Source: Kribbella pittospori
GTDB taxonomy: Bacteria; Actinomycetota; Actinomycetes; Propionibacteriales; Kribbellaceae
DNA: 64,000 nucleotides
NCBI RefSeq assembly: GCF_004331465.1
Contig: NZ_SJKB01000001.1
Span: forward strand, 372,001-436,000
Direction of reading: 5' to 3'
The notes below the pieces were generated by a model. The model worked only from the letters and a program-made list of their open reading frames with translations, was not told the DNA's origin and ran no database searches. Made by a program: the position numbers and the translations under genes. Positions 50,876 to 60,011 of the stretch are shown here, piece after piece (the stretch's first letter is position 1; every line of letters starts with the position of its first letter).

Positions 50876-51733
50876 CTCAACGTCACCCACCTCAAGGTGC
50901 TGGAGGCGGTCGCCCGTCACGGATCGGTGACCGGAGCCGCGAACGAACTGCACTACTCCCAGCCGTCGGTCAGCCATCACCTGGGCCGGCTGGAGGCCGC
51001 CACCGGAGCCAAGCTCATCCAGCGAGTGGGCCGCGGGATCCGGCTCACCCCCGAAGGGGAACTCCTGGCGCAACGCGCGACAGAGATCCTGGGGCGACTG
51101 GACGCCGCGTCTGTCGAACTGGAGGCACGGGTCGGACTTCGGGCCGGACGGGTGCGACTGGCCGGCTTCCAGACGGTCCTCAGCACCCTCGTGCCGAGGG
51201 CAGCCACCGAACTGGCCCGAACCCATCCGGGCATCGAGTTGAACCTTGTAGATGCCCACCCGGCCGATGGGCTGGAGATGCTGCGGGCAGGGCATGTCGA
51301 TGTCGCCTTGATCTTCCGGCACACCGGCACGCCGTTCGAGGAGGAAGGGTTCCGGCTCACCCACCTGCTGGACGATCCCCTCTACCTCGTCAGTGACCAA
51401 CCCGACCAGCGGCTCGAGGACCACCGTGATTCCGCCTGGGTCGGCGGATGCGAGCACTGCCGGGCCGCCACGATGACGGCCTGCGAGCGCGCCGGCTTCT
51501 CACCACGCATCGCCTTCGCCTGCGACGACACCGTCGTCTCCCAGGCGGTGGTGTCCGCCGGCATGGGGGTTGCCATCCTCAACGGACTCGCACTGCAGGC
51601 ACACCAGGCGCCGGGCATCCACGCCACTGCGATCGACGGCTTCGCCCGCTCGATCTACGCCGCGACGTACGGCGATCCGCCGGATCCGCCCGCCACGACC
51701 GCCCTGATCGAGATCCTGTCTTCGCTGAACTAG
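50873..51733 (+). CDS. LysR-family transcriptional regulator
   Basis: 286 residues from ATG 50873, which fits the family's N-terminus well: LKVLEAVARHGSVTGAANEL and YSQPSVSHHLGRLE. The effector domain follows from about residue 90. The start lies inside the palindrome described at 50855-50875. It overlaps the convergent UbiA gene at the stop. Confidence 0.93.
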   Translation: MLNVTHLKVLEAVARHGSVTGAANELHYSQPSVSHHLGRLEAATGAKLIQRVGRGIRLTPEGELLAQRATEILGRLDAASVELEARVGLRAGRVRLAGFQTVLSTLVPRAATELARTHPGIELNLVDAHPADGLEMLRAGHVDVALIFRHTGTPFEEEGFRLTHLLDDPLYLVSDQPDQRLEDHRDSAWVGGCEHCRAATMTACERAGFSPRIAFACDDTVVSQAVVSAGMGVAILNGLALQAHQAPGIHATAIDGFARSIYAATYGDPPDPPATTALIEILSSLN

Positions 51734-52542
51734 GTGAGGGCGTCGCCGCGGATGACCAGCGTGATGATGCTGACCGCGGCGACGGCGATCGTGACCAGGA
51801 ACGGCGCGTTCCGCCACAACAGGATCACAGCCAGCAGACCCGCCACCACGACCAGCGCGATCCACCCGACCACCCCGACAGGTCCGGCCGGTGCGATCAC
51901 GAGCAGCCCGGTCGCCAGCGCAAGCGGTAGCGGAGCGAGCAGTCGCGCGTAGCGCCCAAGTCGTTGCGGCCAGCCCCTGACTCCGGTCGCCAGATCGTCC
52001 GCCATGTCCGGTACGACGTTTGCCAAGTGGGCACCGACGCCGAGAAGCGCGGTCGCGACTGTTGCCCACCAGGGCGCCCAGGTGCCCGCCGTGCCGAGCG
52101 TCACGAACGACGGCAGTGCGCCGAACGCAACGGCGTACGGGAGCCAGGAGATGACGGTGGACTTGAGACCCAGGTTGTACGCCCAGGCGCAGGCGACGAA
52201 GAGCAGATGCATCAGGCCGGCCGCGACGCCGTTGGCCAGCGACACCGGGATCGTGACGACCAGCATGATGCCGGCGGCCACAGCGAGCGTCCGCCGACTC
52301 ACCAGTCCGCGGACGACAGGCTTGTCCTGGCGGTTAACAATGGTGTCGCGGGCGGCATCAATCGCGTCATTGCTCCAGCCGATCGAGAGGTGGCCGGTGA
52401 GGATCGTTGCGGCGACGAGGAGACATCCGGCCGGATTTCGCCCGGCCGACCAGGCGACGGCGGTGACGAACGCGGTGACGGCGATGGTCGGACCGGGATG
52501 GCAGGCAAGCGCCAGACCTCGCACCGTCCGCAGAACGCTCAC
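51730..52542 (-). CDS. UbiA-family prenyltransferase
   Basis: 270 residues from GTG 52542. Eight or nine membrane segments. The two aspartate-rich motifs are GWSNDAIDAARDT near residue 55 and NVVPDMADDLATG near 180, which bind prenyl diphosphate through magnesium. It attaches an isoprenoid to an aromatic or lipid acceptor in the membrane. It is divergent from the type III polyketide synthase, starts 18 bp apart, so its substrate may be the synthase's product. Confidence 0.9.
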   Translation of the reverse strand: MSVLRTVRGLALACHPGPTIAVTAFVTAVAWSAGRNPAGCLLVAATILTGHLSIGWSNDAIDAARDTIVNRQDKPVVRGLVSRRTLAVAAGIMLVVTIPVSLANGVAAGLMHLLFVACAWAYNLGLKSTVISWLPYAVAFGALPSFVTLGTAGTWAPWWATVATALLGVGAHLANVVPDMADDLATGVRGWPQRLGRYARLLAPLPLALATGLLVIAPAGPVGVVGWIALVVVAGLLAVILLWRNAPFLVTIAVAAVSIITLVIRGDALT

Positions 52543-52560
52543 GCACGTAACGATGCCACG

Positions 52561-53613
52561 ATGACGCGGATCGCAGCCGTCCGGCCCGCGTTGCCGCCGT
52601 ACCGCTATCCGCAGGCGGAGCTGACCGACGCCTTCGCCTCGATCTGTCTGCCGGACGGCCGCGGTACGGCGTTGCTGCGACGGCTGCACGCGAACGCGGG
52701 AGTGTCGTTCCGGCATCTGGCGTTGCCGCTGGAGCAGTACGGCGTACTCAAGGACTTCGGTGAGGCGAACGACGCGTGGATCGCGGCGGCTGTGGATCTG
52801 GGCGCGGAGGCAGTCGCGGGAGCGGTGAAGGACGCGGGGCTGACGTTGGACGACGTCGACGTACTGATGTTCACGACCGTGACCGGAGTGGCGGCGCCGT
52901 CGATCGATGCGCGGGTCGCGTTGCGGCTGGGGCTGCGGGAGGACGTGAAGCGGCTGCCCTTATTCGGGCTTGGGTGCGTGGGTGGCGCGGCCGGGATCGC
53001 TCGTTTGCATGACTACTTGAAGGCTTGGCCTACGCATGTCGCCGTACTGCTGTCGGTTGAGTTGTGCTCGCTGACGTTGCAGCGAGAAGACGCTTCGCTG
53101 CCGAACCTCGTCGGTGGGGCGTTGTTCGGGGACGGTGCTGCGGCTGTGGTGTTGACCGGGTCCGAGCATCCGGCGGCGTCTGGGCCATCCGTGCTGGCGA
53201 CGCGGAGCCGGTTGTATCCGGACTCCGAGCGGGTGATGGGCTGGGACGTCGGCTCAGGTGGGTTCCGGATCGTGCTCGGCGCGGACGTGCCGGAGGTGGT
53301 GCGGCAGTACCTCGGTGATGATGTGCGCGGCTTCCTCGGGGACCACGGGTTGACGGTGCCGGACGTCGGGACCTGGGTCAGCCATCCGGGTGGGCCGAAG
53401 GTGCTGGAGGCGGTCTCCGAGACGCTCGATCTGCGGCCGGGTGCCCTGGACCTGACCTGGAAATCGCTCGATGCGGTCGGCAACTTGTCGTCGTCGTCGG
53501 TGCTGCACGTGCTCGGTGACACGCTGCGGCTGGATCCTTCTCCACAGGGCCCCGGGCTGTTGCTCGCGATGGGGCCGGGATTCTGTTCCGAGCTCGTCCT
53601 GCTGGAGTGGTGA
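52561..53613 (+). CDS. Type III polyketide synthase
   Basis: 350 residues from ATG 52561. Chalcone-synthase fold with the catalytic triad in GLGCVGGAAG (Cys), WVSHPGGPKVL (His) and VGNLSSSSVL (Asn). It extends acyl-CoA starters with malonyl-CoA and could make alkylresorcinols, pyrones or a naphthalene. It heads an operon with a methyltransferase and an FAD enzyme, each overlapping the previous stop, like the srsABC alkylresorcinol loci of Streptomyces. Confidence 0.93.
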   Translation: MTRIAAVRPALPPYRYPQAELTDAFASICLPDGRGTALLRRLHANAGVSFRHLALPLEQYGVLKDFGEANDAWIAAAVDLGAEAVAGAVKDAGLTLDDVDVLMFTTVTGVAAPSIDARVALRLGLREDVKRLPLFGLGCVGGAAGIARLHDYLKAWPTHVAVLLSVELCSLTLQREDASLPNLVGGALFGDGAAAVVLTGSEHPAASGPSVLATRSRLYPDSERVMGWDVGSGGFRIVLGADVPEVVRQYLGDDVRGFLGDHGLTVPDVGTWVSHPGGPKVLEAVSETLDLRPGALDLTWKSLDAVGNLSSSSVLHVLGDTLRLDPSPQGPGLLLAMGPGFCSELVLLEW

Positions 53614-54125
53614 TGGACACCTTCTACGTCGTCTTCGTGTTGCTGGTCGCCGCCGAGCGGGTGGCGGAGCTGGTGGTCTCGCTGCGGAACGCGAAGTGGA
53701 GCTTCGCGCAGGGCGGAGTGGAGTACGGGCGCGCGCACTATCCGTACATGGTCGCGCTGCACACGGCGCTGCTCGGTGGGTGCCTGGCGGAGGCCGCGCA
53801 CCGGCCGTTCATCCCGTGGCTGGGGTGGACGATGGTCGTGGTGGTGCTTTTGTCGCAGGCGCTGCGGTGGTGGTGCATCTCGGTGCTCGGTCATCAGTGG
53901 AACACGCGGGTGATCGTCGTACCAGGGTTGCGCTTGGTTGCCCGCGGCCCGTATCGGTGGATCCGGCACCCGAACTACGTGGCAGTGGTTGCCGAGGGCA
54001 TCGCGTTGCCGCTGGTCCACACGGCGTGGGTGACCGCGGTGGTCTTCACGGTGCTCAACATCCCGTTGCTCGCGATCCGGATCCGCTCCGAAGAGGCCGC
54101 CCTGAACTCCGCCTTGGTCAAGTGA
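53613..54125 (+). CDS. Isoprenylcysteine carboxyl methyltransferase-family protein
   Basis: 170 residues from ATG 53613 (TGATG overlap with the synthase). Four to five membrane segments and the ICMT signature VARGPYRWIRHPNYVAVVAEG, which binds S-adenosylmethionine. In type III synthase loci such enzymes O- or C-methylate the phenolic product. Confidence 0.92.
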   Translation: MDTFYVVFVLLVAAERVAELVVSLRNAKWSFAQGGVEYGRAHYPYMVALHTALLGGCLAEAAHRPFIPWLGWTMVVVVLLSQALRWWCISVLGHQWNTRVIVVPGLRLVARGPYRWIRHPNYVAVVAEGIALPLVHTAWVTAVVFTVLNIPLLAIRIRSEEAALNSALVK

Positions 54126-55138
54126 TCGATCTCCTCGTCGCCGGGTGCGGTCCCGCGGGTGCGGCGACGGCGATCCGCGCGGCGCTGGCCGGTCTGTCGG
54201 TGGTTGTCGTCGAGCCGCGTGCCGCGCCGATCGACAAGGCGTGCGGGGAGGGGATCGCCCACAGCGCTGCGTCGTATCTGTCCCGTCTCGGCGTCGAGTT
54301 GGACGGCCGTCCGTTCTACGGCATTCGGTACCTCGACGGGCAGCATCAGGTCGACGCCCGCTTCCACGCGGGACCTGGGCTCGGAGTACGCCGTACGACG
54401 CTTCACGAGGCTCTGATGAAGCGGATGGCCGATTTGGGCATTCCCGTGGTCCAGACCCGCGTCGGCACCATCACCCAGAACACCACCTCAGTCACCGCCG
54501 CCGGCCACACCGCCCGCTACCTAGCCGCCGCCGACGGCCTCCACTCACCCATCCGCCGCCAACTCGACCTGGGTTCGACCTCCGCGGGGGATGTTCGCCG
54601 CGGACTGCGGCGGCACTTTCACGTCTCACCCTGGACTGATCTCGTGGAGGTGTACTGGTCACGTCTGGGCGAGGCCTACGTGACACCGGTCGCCAACGAC
54701 CTGGTCGGCGTCGCCGTCCTCACCTCCGCGCGCGGCACCTTCGACTCGCACCTCAGCGCCTTCCCGTCCCTCGAGCGACGGCTGAAGGGCGCCCGCCCCG
54801 CAAACGCCGTCATGGGAGCCGGCCCGCTCCGCCAACGAGTTCGCAGCCGAGTCGCCGGTCGCGTGCTGCTCGTGGGCGACGCCGCCGGGTACGTCGACGC
54901 ACTCACCGGCGAAGGAATCGCGGTCGCCCTACGCACCTCGGCCGAGCTCGTCGACTGCATTCTCAAGGACCGACCCGAAGACTACGAGGCTGCCTGGCGA
55001 CGGGTCTCCTGGGAGTGCCGCCTGCTCACCGGCTCGTTGCTCTGGGCCCGGAACAGATCGTTGCTCGCTCCCCGCATCGTCCCCGCAGCCGCGCTGCTCC
55101 CCGGCGTCTACGCGCACATCGTGAACCGGTTGTCCTAG
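54122..55138 (+). CDS. FAD-dependent oxidoreductase, geranylgeranyl-reductase/hydroxylase type
   Basis: 338 residues from GTG 54122 (GTGA overlap). FAD-binding GxGxxG-type motif LLVAGCGPAGAATAIRAALAG at the start, then DKACGEGIAHSA, and GDAAGYVDALTGEGIAVALR near residue 250. It resembles the flavoprotein hydroxylase of srs-type loci, which oxidises the polyketide, or a geranylgeranyl reductase. Confidence 0.9.
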   Translation: MIDLLVAGCGPAGAATAIRAALAGLSVVVVEPRAAPIDKACGEGIAHSAASYLSRLGVELDGRPFYGIRYLDGQHQVDARFHAGPGLGVRRTTLHEALMKRMADLGIPVVQTRVGTITQNTTSVTAAGHTARYLAAADGLHSPIRRQLDLGSTSAGDVRRGLRRHFHVSPWTDLVEVYWSRLGEAYVTPVANDLVGVAVLTSARGTFDSHLSAFPSLERRLKGARPANAVMGAGPLRQRVRSRVAGRVLLVGDAAGYVDALTGEGIAVALRTSAELVDCILKDRPEDYEAAWRRVSWECRLLTGSLLWARNRSLLAPRIVPAAALLPGVYAHIVNRLS

Positions 55139-55162
55139 TGCCCTGCACTGGCAAAGATGTGA

Positions 55163-55291
55163 GGCCCGGCGATCGCTCAGACAACCGCCGGGCCCACGAC
55201 GGCCCGAGCTTCCTGGTGAAAAGCTCGGACCCGGCCTTTCCAGCCGCCTGGTGAACGGCTGGACCGGCTGCTGAGTACGACTCAACCAGCC
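55163..55291 (+). ncRNA. Array of four hairpins, two with identical CCTGGTGAA loops
   Basis: Four consecutive stem-loops follow the FAD gene. Stem 1 pairs 55163-55171 with 55186-55194 (GGCCCGGCG arm). Stem 2: CCGAGCTT (55204-55211), loop CCTGGTGAA, AAGCTCGG. Stem 3: CCAGCCG (55240-55246), loop CCTGGTGAA again, CGGCTGG. Stem 4: GGCTG-TGAGT (from 55266), loop ACG, ACTCA-CAGCC ending 55291. Different stems with the same nine-base loop suggest conserved RNA structure. It lies between convergent genes, so termination is one role. Confidence 0.5.
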
Positions 55292-55369
55292 GCATGTTGC
55301 CCAACCGTTGCCAGAATATGAAGCCTTGTTACACAGGGCTGTGGCGAACCTCTCAGTGCGTTCGGGAAC

Positions 55370-56917
55370 TCAGTGCTCGGTCCGCACGGCGGCGATCTGC
55401 AGTTGCAGCGCGAGGCGTTCGCGCGGATCCGAGAGATCCAGCTCCGCGATCTCGCCGATCCGTTTCATCCGGTGCCGCAAGGTGTTCGTGTGCAGGTGCA
55501 GCTGCCGCGCCGCCCGCTGCGGCTGACCCGGGTACTCGAGCCAGGCCTGCAACGTCTCCACGAATCCGGTGCTGTGCTCGATGTCGTGCCGCAGCAGTGT
55601 GGCGAGCGGTCCGTCCATCTTGGTCGTGTCCAACGAGGTGACGGCTCGGTGAACAGTCAGCACATGCCACGCCTCTTCAACTCTCAACGCTGGTCCGGGC
55701 GCGAGTCCCCGACGTACCAGGCCGAGCAGCTCGACCGCCTCGGCGCGTGAGCTCGGCAGATCGGCCGGACCACGTGCCGGACCGCCTGCAGCAGCGACGG
55801 TGCCGGGCGTGGCCTTCGCCTGTTCGGTGACGAGCTTGCTCAGCCAGGTCCACGACCCCGGACCCTCGTTGTCCGTGACAACAGCGAGCACCGTCCCGTC
55901 CAGGTCGGCCAACTGCGGCTCGCTCCACCCGTACCGACGACCGGTCGACTCCCAGAGGTCGAGCTGCTGCGGTACGTCGTACCCGTCGGGCGACCCGAGC
56001 GCGACAACCCGCCACGGCTGCGGTGGGAGCCGTACGTCGACCGGATTGTCGGGGGAGAACTGCCGGAGGATGGTCCGCAGCCGGTCGATGGCACTCCGTC
56101 GCGCCACATCGGCCTGGGCACGCAGCCGCAGCAGATGGAGAGCCAGCACCGACGCAGCGTTGCTCAGCTCGGTGGTGACCTCCTCACTCACCGGACCGTC
56201 CACCACTGCCCAGATCGACCCCAGCCACTCCCCACCAGCTCGCACGGGTACGACCAGTCGCGGGCGGATGCCGTTCGGTCCGTCGGGCACCAGGAACGGT
56301 TCGCTGGAGCGCGCCAGCCGGCGGAAGATGCCTCGGGCCCGGAAGTGTGCGATCACCTCGGCCGGGACGCGGCGGCCGACGATGGTGGAGACGCGGGTGG
56401 GGTCGGTGAAGTCCTGCCCGGAGGAGTACGCCAGCACGCGCGACTGGTTGTCCTCGATGGTGACGGGCGCGTCCACGATCGCTGCGGCGGCGTCTGCGAG
56501 TGCGAAGAGCTCCTGATGTACGCCGGCGTCCCCAGCGGCGGGGGAGTCGGGCGCAGCCGCCCTGTCGATCACACCGCGGAGCAGCCACACCACGTGCGCC
56601 CAGGTCACACTCGGCTGCAGTGCGACGAGCGTGAGCTGCCAGCGCTCGGCTGCCGCGACCACGGTGGGTTCGTGGGCGAGCGTCGTACGCACGACGACGC
56701 CAGAGGCGCTGCCGGCCGTGCACCGCTCGACCAGTTCGACGGCGTCCTCCGCTCCGCGCAGGCCGAGGCCCAGCACCAGGTCACCGGGCTGACCGGTCGC
56801 CGGCTCCTGCGGATCGGCCAGGAAGACGTCCCGGACCTCTCCGTCGCCCTTGCCGGTCACCACCACCTCGAACAGGGCTGGGCCGACGGCGATGATGAGG
56901 TCAGGCGCGGTGATCAT
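55370..56917 (-). CDS. PucR-family transcriptional regulator
   Basis: 515 residues. An N-terminal PucR-like sensor is followed by a GAF-like central part (SAAVDAPVTIEDNQSRVLAY-like, with ARGIFRRLARS). The C-terminal PucR helix-turn-helix reads LEYPGQPQRAARQLHLHTNT, LRHRMKRIGEIAELDL. Such proteins activate catabolic genes. Divergent from the D-amino-acid dehydrogenase gene. Confidence 0.9.
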   Translation of the reverse strand: MITAPDLIIAVGPALFEVVVTGKGDGEVRDVFLADPQEPATGQPGDLVLGLGLRGAEDAVELVERCTAGSASGVVVRTTLAHEPTVVAAAERWQLTLVALQPSVTWAHVVWLLRGVIDRAAAPDSPAAGDAGVHQELFALADAAAAIVDAPVTIEDNQSRVLAYSSGQDFTDPTRVSTIVGRRVPAEVIAHFRARGIFRRLARSSEPFLVPDGPNGIRPRLVVPVRAGGEWLGSIWAVVDGPVSEEVTTELSNAASVLALHLLRLRAQADVARRSAIDRLRTILRQFSPDNPVDVRLPPQPWRVVALGSPDGYDVPQQLDLWESTGRRYGWSEPQLADLDGTVLAVVTDNEGPGSWTWLSKLVTEQAKATPGTVAAAGGPARGPADLPSSRAEAVELLGLVRRGLAPGPALRVEEAWHVLTVHRAVTSLDTTKMDGPLATLLRHDIEHSTGFVETLQAWLEYPGQPQRAARQLHLHTNTLRHRMKRIGEIAELDLSDPRERLALQLQIAAVRTEH

Positions 56918-56925
56918 CAGGTTAT

Positions 56926-56973
56926 TGTGCTCTGCACACAGTCATTTGTCCCGTCAGTGGTGTGATCGCACCA
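56926..56973. promoter_or_regulatory. Two palindromes in the PucR/dehydrogenase gap
   Basis: TGTGCTCTGCACA (56926-56938) and TGGTGTGATCGCACCA (56958-56973, one mismatched pair). They lie between the divergent genes, candidate sites for the PucR protein. Confidence 0.5.
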
Positions 56974-57007
56974 TGACAGCGGATGGTTGACGACGCACCA
57001 TCGATAC

Positions 57008-58273
57008 ATGGTCGCTGCTGGTTCCACTCACATCGTTCCCGATCGCGTCGCTGTCGTCGGCGCGGGCATGGTCGGACTCGCCACCGCCTGGTTCCTCCAG
57101 GAAGCCGGCGTCGAGGTCACCGTGCTCGATCGCGAGGGCGTCGCCGCGGGTGCGTCCTGGGGCAACGCAGGCTGGCTCACGCCCGGCCTGGCCACCCCAC
57201 TGCCGGAGCCGGCCGTCCTGAAGTACGGCGTCCGCGCGGTGCTGAGCCCCTCCTCACCGGTGTACGTTCCGCCGACGGCGAGCCCGCGGCTCCTCAAGTT
57301 CCTCACCCGCTTCGCTCGCAACAGCACCGCCGGACGCTGGAAGACCGCGATGGAGTCGCTGGTCCCGATCAACCGGCAGGCCCTGAACGCCTTCGACCTG
57401 CTCGGCAAGGCCGGCGTCGAGGCGGAGACGTACGAGGCGAAGTCGTTCCTGGCCGCGTACCGGACCGAGGCCGAGCGCAGCGTGCTGCTCGAGGAGATCG
57501 AGCAGATCCACGCCGCGGGTCAGGGCATCGAGTTCGAGGCGATCACCGGTGACGACGCCCGCGAGATCGAGCCGTCGCTGTCCGACGAGATCGGCGCCGC
57601 GATCAGGCTGCACGGGCAGCGCTTCATCAACCCGGGCGAGTACGTCCAGTTGCTGGCCGACTCGGTCACCGCGCGCGGCGGGCAGATCATCAGCGGCGTC
57701 GTGGTGAAGGACATCGTGGACGAGATCCGCGGCGTCCGGCTGATCACCGGCGACGGTGAGACCGACCCGTTCGACGCCGTGGTGATGGCGACCGGCGCGT
57801 GGCTGAACGACCTGGCCCGGGAGTTCGGCGTACGCACCGTCGTGCAGGCGGGGCGTGGCTACAGCTTCAGCGTGCCGATCGCTCACGTGCCGGCCGGTCC
57901 GGTGTACTTCCCGGCGCAGCGCATCGCCTGTACGCCGCTGGGCGACCGGCTGCGCGTGGCCGGGATGATGGAGTTCCGCAAGCCGGAGGCCAAGCTCGAC
58001 CCGCGCCGGATCGACGCCATCGTCGATGCCGCCCGTCCGCTGCTGCGCGACGCCGACCTGGACGCCCGTACCTTCGAGTGGGTCGGCCCTCGGCCCTGCA
58101 CGCCGGACGGCCTGCCGCTGATCGGTGCGACCGCGTCACCGCGTGTCTTCGTCGCCGGTGGACACGGCATGTGGGGCATCACGCTCGGCCCGGTCACCGG
58201 TCAGCTGCTGGCCGAGACCATCACCACCGGCCGCACGCCGGACGAGTTGCGTCCCTTCAACCCGCTCCGCTGA
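57008..58273 (+). CDS. FAD-dependent D-amino-acid dehydrogenase-like oxidoreductase
   Basis: 421 residues from ATG 57008; a TTG at 56987 is possible. FAD-binding motif VAVVGAGMVGLATAWFLQEA near the start, and GHGMWGITLGPVTGQLLAE at the end, as in DadA. It oxidises amino acids such as D-alanine or a related secondary amine, feeding electrons to the chain. The PucR regulator faces it. Confidence 0.88.
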   Translation: MVAAGSTHIVPDRVAVVGAGMVGLATAWFLQEAGVEVTVLDREGVAAGASWGNAGWLTPGLATPLPEPAVLKYGVRAVLSPSSPVYVPPTASPRLLKFLTRFARNSTAGRWKTAMESLVPINRQALNAFDLLGKAGVEAETYEAKSFLAAYRTEAERSVLLEEIEQIHAAGQGIEFEAITGDDAREIEPSLSDEIGAAIRLHGQRFINPGEYVQLLADSVTARGGQIISGVVVKDIVDEIRGVRLITGDGETDPFDAVVMATGAWLNDLAREFGVRTVVQAGRGYSFSVPIAHVPAGPVYFPAQRIACTPLGDRLRVAGMMEFRKPEAKLDPRRIDAIVDAARPLLRDADLDARTFEWVGPRPCTPDGLPLIGATASPRVFVAGGHGMWGITLGPVTGQLLAETITTGRTPDELRPFNPLR

Positions 58274-58415
58274 GTCGCGAGAGGGCGATCGCCGATTCTC
58301 GGCATCGCCCACCCCGGCTGACCGACGCCTCGGGCGCCAGGTGACCCTCCCGGACGGCAGACCACCCCGTCCTCGAGCTCCACTGCCGGTCACCTCCGCC
58401 GCCCCGGTCAGCCCC

Positions 58416-58466
58416 AAGAGCGGGCCCTGGCTGAGATCCCCTGCCCAGGGCCCGCTCTTTCGTTTT
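58416..58466 (+). terminator. Strong intrinsic terminator
   Basis: A 15-bp perfect stem (AAGAGCGGGCCCTGG, 58416-58430; partner 58445-58459) with a 14-base loop, followed by TCGTTTT. It ends the dehydrogenase transcript and insulates the VOC gene. Confidence 0.9.
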
Positions 58467-58518
58467 CTGTCGGTCCCGCGTGTCAGGGTGTTCTCCTCAA
58501 CGACGAGGAGGGCCTCTC

Positions 58519-58920
58519 ATGGTGCTGCGGTGGTACACGGTTGTGGTCGATTGTCACGACGTGCGGAAGCAGGCCGCCTGGTGGGCGGAGGCGCTCGACT
58601 GGAAGACGATCTACGAGACCGACACCGAGTGTGTGAACATCCCCGGCTGGGTTGACGAGGACGCCATGCGCAACACCCCTTGGGAGCGGATCGGGCCGGG
58701 CATGGTCTTCGTCCCCGTGCCGGAGGGCAAGACGGTGAAGAACCGCCTGCATCTCGATCTCGCACCGCACACCAGCCAGGACCGCGACGCCGAGATCGCC
58801 CGCCTGGAAGCGCTCGGCGCCAGTCGCGTCAACGTCGGTCAGCCCGACGAGCCCAGCTGGACGGTCCTCGCTGACCCCGAAGGCAACGAGTTCTGCGTCC
58901 TCAGCTCGCGCGACGCCTGA
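58519..58920 (+). CDS. VOC-family (glyoxalase-like) protein
   Basis: 133 residues from ATG 58519, with GAGGAGG 7 bases upstream. YTVVVDCHDVRKQAAWWAEA begins the first beta-alpha-beta-beta-beta unit and LADPEGNEFCVL ends the second, the usual VOC layout. Metal site partly conserved. Substrate unknown. Confidence 0.9.
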   Translation: MVLRWYTVVVDCHDVRKQAAWWAEALDWKTIYETDTECVNIPGWVDEDAMRNTPWERIGPGMVFVPVPEGKTVKNRLHLDLAPHTSQDRDAEIARLEALGASRVNVGQPDEPSWTVLADPEGNEFCVLSSRDA

Positions 58921-59068
58921 CGCACGCGGCGCCACGCATGGCTGGATTCTCGCGGGCGGACAGACCACTCGACCCGCGGTTGCAGCATCCTGCCGTCAGG
59001 TGGTTGCCGAACGGGCGCCCCGCGGAGCACGATCGGCTGAACGCACGACGAGCTGAGAGGCAGCCCGG

Positions 59069-59980
59069 ATGTCCGACGATCGCCCTGCAGGTCCGGACCG
59101 CGGTTCGACGAGCGGCTCGTGGCCGTACACCCAGGAGCCTGTCCCACCCGGAGGCGGCAGCGACCTCCATACGTTCGAGCTGCACCAAGCCACCACCCCG
59201 CAGCCCACCAACCCTCAGCATGGCTCGCCGAACCCCGGGCCCAGCGTTGGTCCTCGCCGGCAGCCGGCCACGCAGTCTTCGACCGACTCGACCCTGAGGC
59301 GGCTGTCTGTCGTCGCCCGGATCCTCTGGCTCTCGGCCGGAGGTGCTTTGTGCGCTGCCGCGATCGTCGGACTCTTCGTCGGTGTAGGCGAAGTCGAGTT
59401 GCTGATCGTGCTCGGAGGCGGGGTCGTGCTCGCGATCATGCCGGCGGTCGTGGATCGCATCCGGTCGATGAAAGCGGGGCACTTCGAGATCCAGCTGATC
59501 GAGCAGATCGCCGGCAACGCGCGCAAGAGTGCGGAGATGCTGCGACGACTCGGGATGGAGCACGAGCTCGACGCCTACGCGACCATCTACACCGAGATGC
59601 GCGGCGCTGAACTGACCGAGGTCCGGGGCGCGATGCTCGACCGGATCGTGCAGCGGGTGTCGAATGCATCCGCGGTCGAGAAGTTCGACCGGGGCGAGGT
59701 GAAGGACATGTTCACGCTCGGCTCGCCGATCGTCCGCGTGCTGGCCCTCGGACTGATGGAGGGCGATCTGTCACTGATCGACAGCGAGGTCCTGGTCGAG
59801 GCCCTCAAACGACCTCTGACCGGGAACGAGCACTACCACGCGCTCAAGCTGGTGCTGGGCGGCTGGGGCCACTTCTCGGCCGCCGAGCGCGCCAAGCTCA
59901 AGGACGCGATCGACTCCAACCAGCAGATCCAGTACGGGCCGGGACGGCGCGAGCTGGCAGAAAGAATCCGGAAGCTCTGA
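59069..59980 (+). CDS. Membrane protein of unknown function
   Basis: 303 residues. A disordered proline- and glutamine-rich N-terminus of about 80 residues is followed by two membrane segments (about 87-108 and 111-128). A helical cytoplasmic domain (about 130-303: ELIEQIAGNARKSAEMLRRL-like, REVRGAMLDRIVQRVS-like) completes it. I do not recognise the family. The hairpin at 59960-59998 includes its stop codon. Confidence 0.8.
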   Translation: MSDDRPAGPDRGSTSGSWPYTQEPVPPGGGSDLHTFELHQATTPQPTNPQHGSPNPGPSVGPRRQPATQSSTDSTLRRLSVVARILWLSAGGALCAAAIVGLFVGVGEVELLIVLGGGVVLAIMPAVVDRIRSMKAGHFEIQLIEQIAGNARKSAEMLRRLGMEHELDAYATIYTEMRGAELTEVRGAMLDRIVQRVSNASAVEKFDRGEVKDMFTLGSPIVRVLALGLMEGDLSLIDSEVLVEALKRPLTGNEHYHALKLVLGGWGHFSAAERAKLKDAIDSNQQIQYGPGRRELAERIRKL

Positions 59981-59998
59981 GCGAGCTCCCGGATTCTT
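59960..59998. terminator. Bidirectional terminator between convergent genes
   Basis: AAAGAATCCGG (59960-59970) pairs with CCGGATTCTTT (59988-59998), with an inner AGCTC/GAGCT helix. It contains the stop codon of the upstream gene and serves the convergent thioredoxin gene from the other side. Confidence 0.75.
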
Positions 59999-60011
59999 TG
60001 AACTGTTTGAA

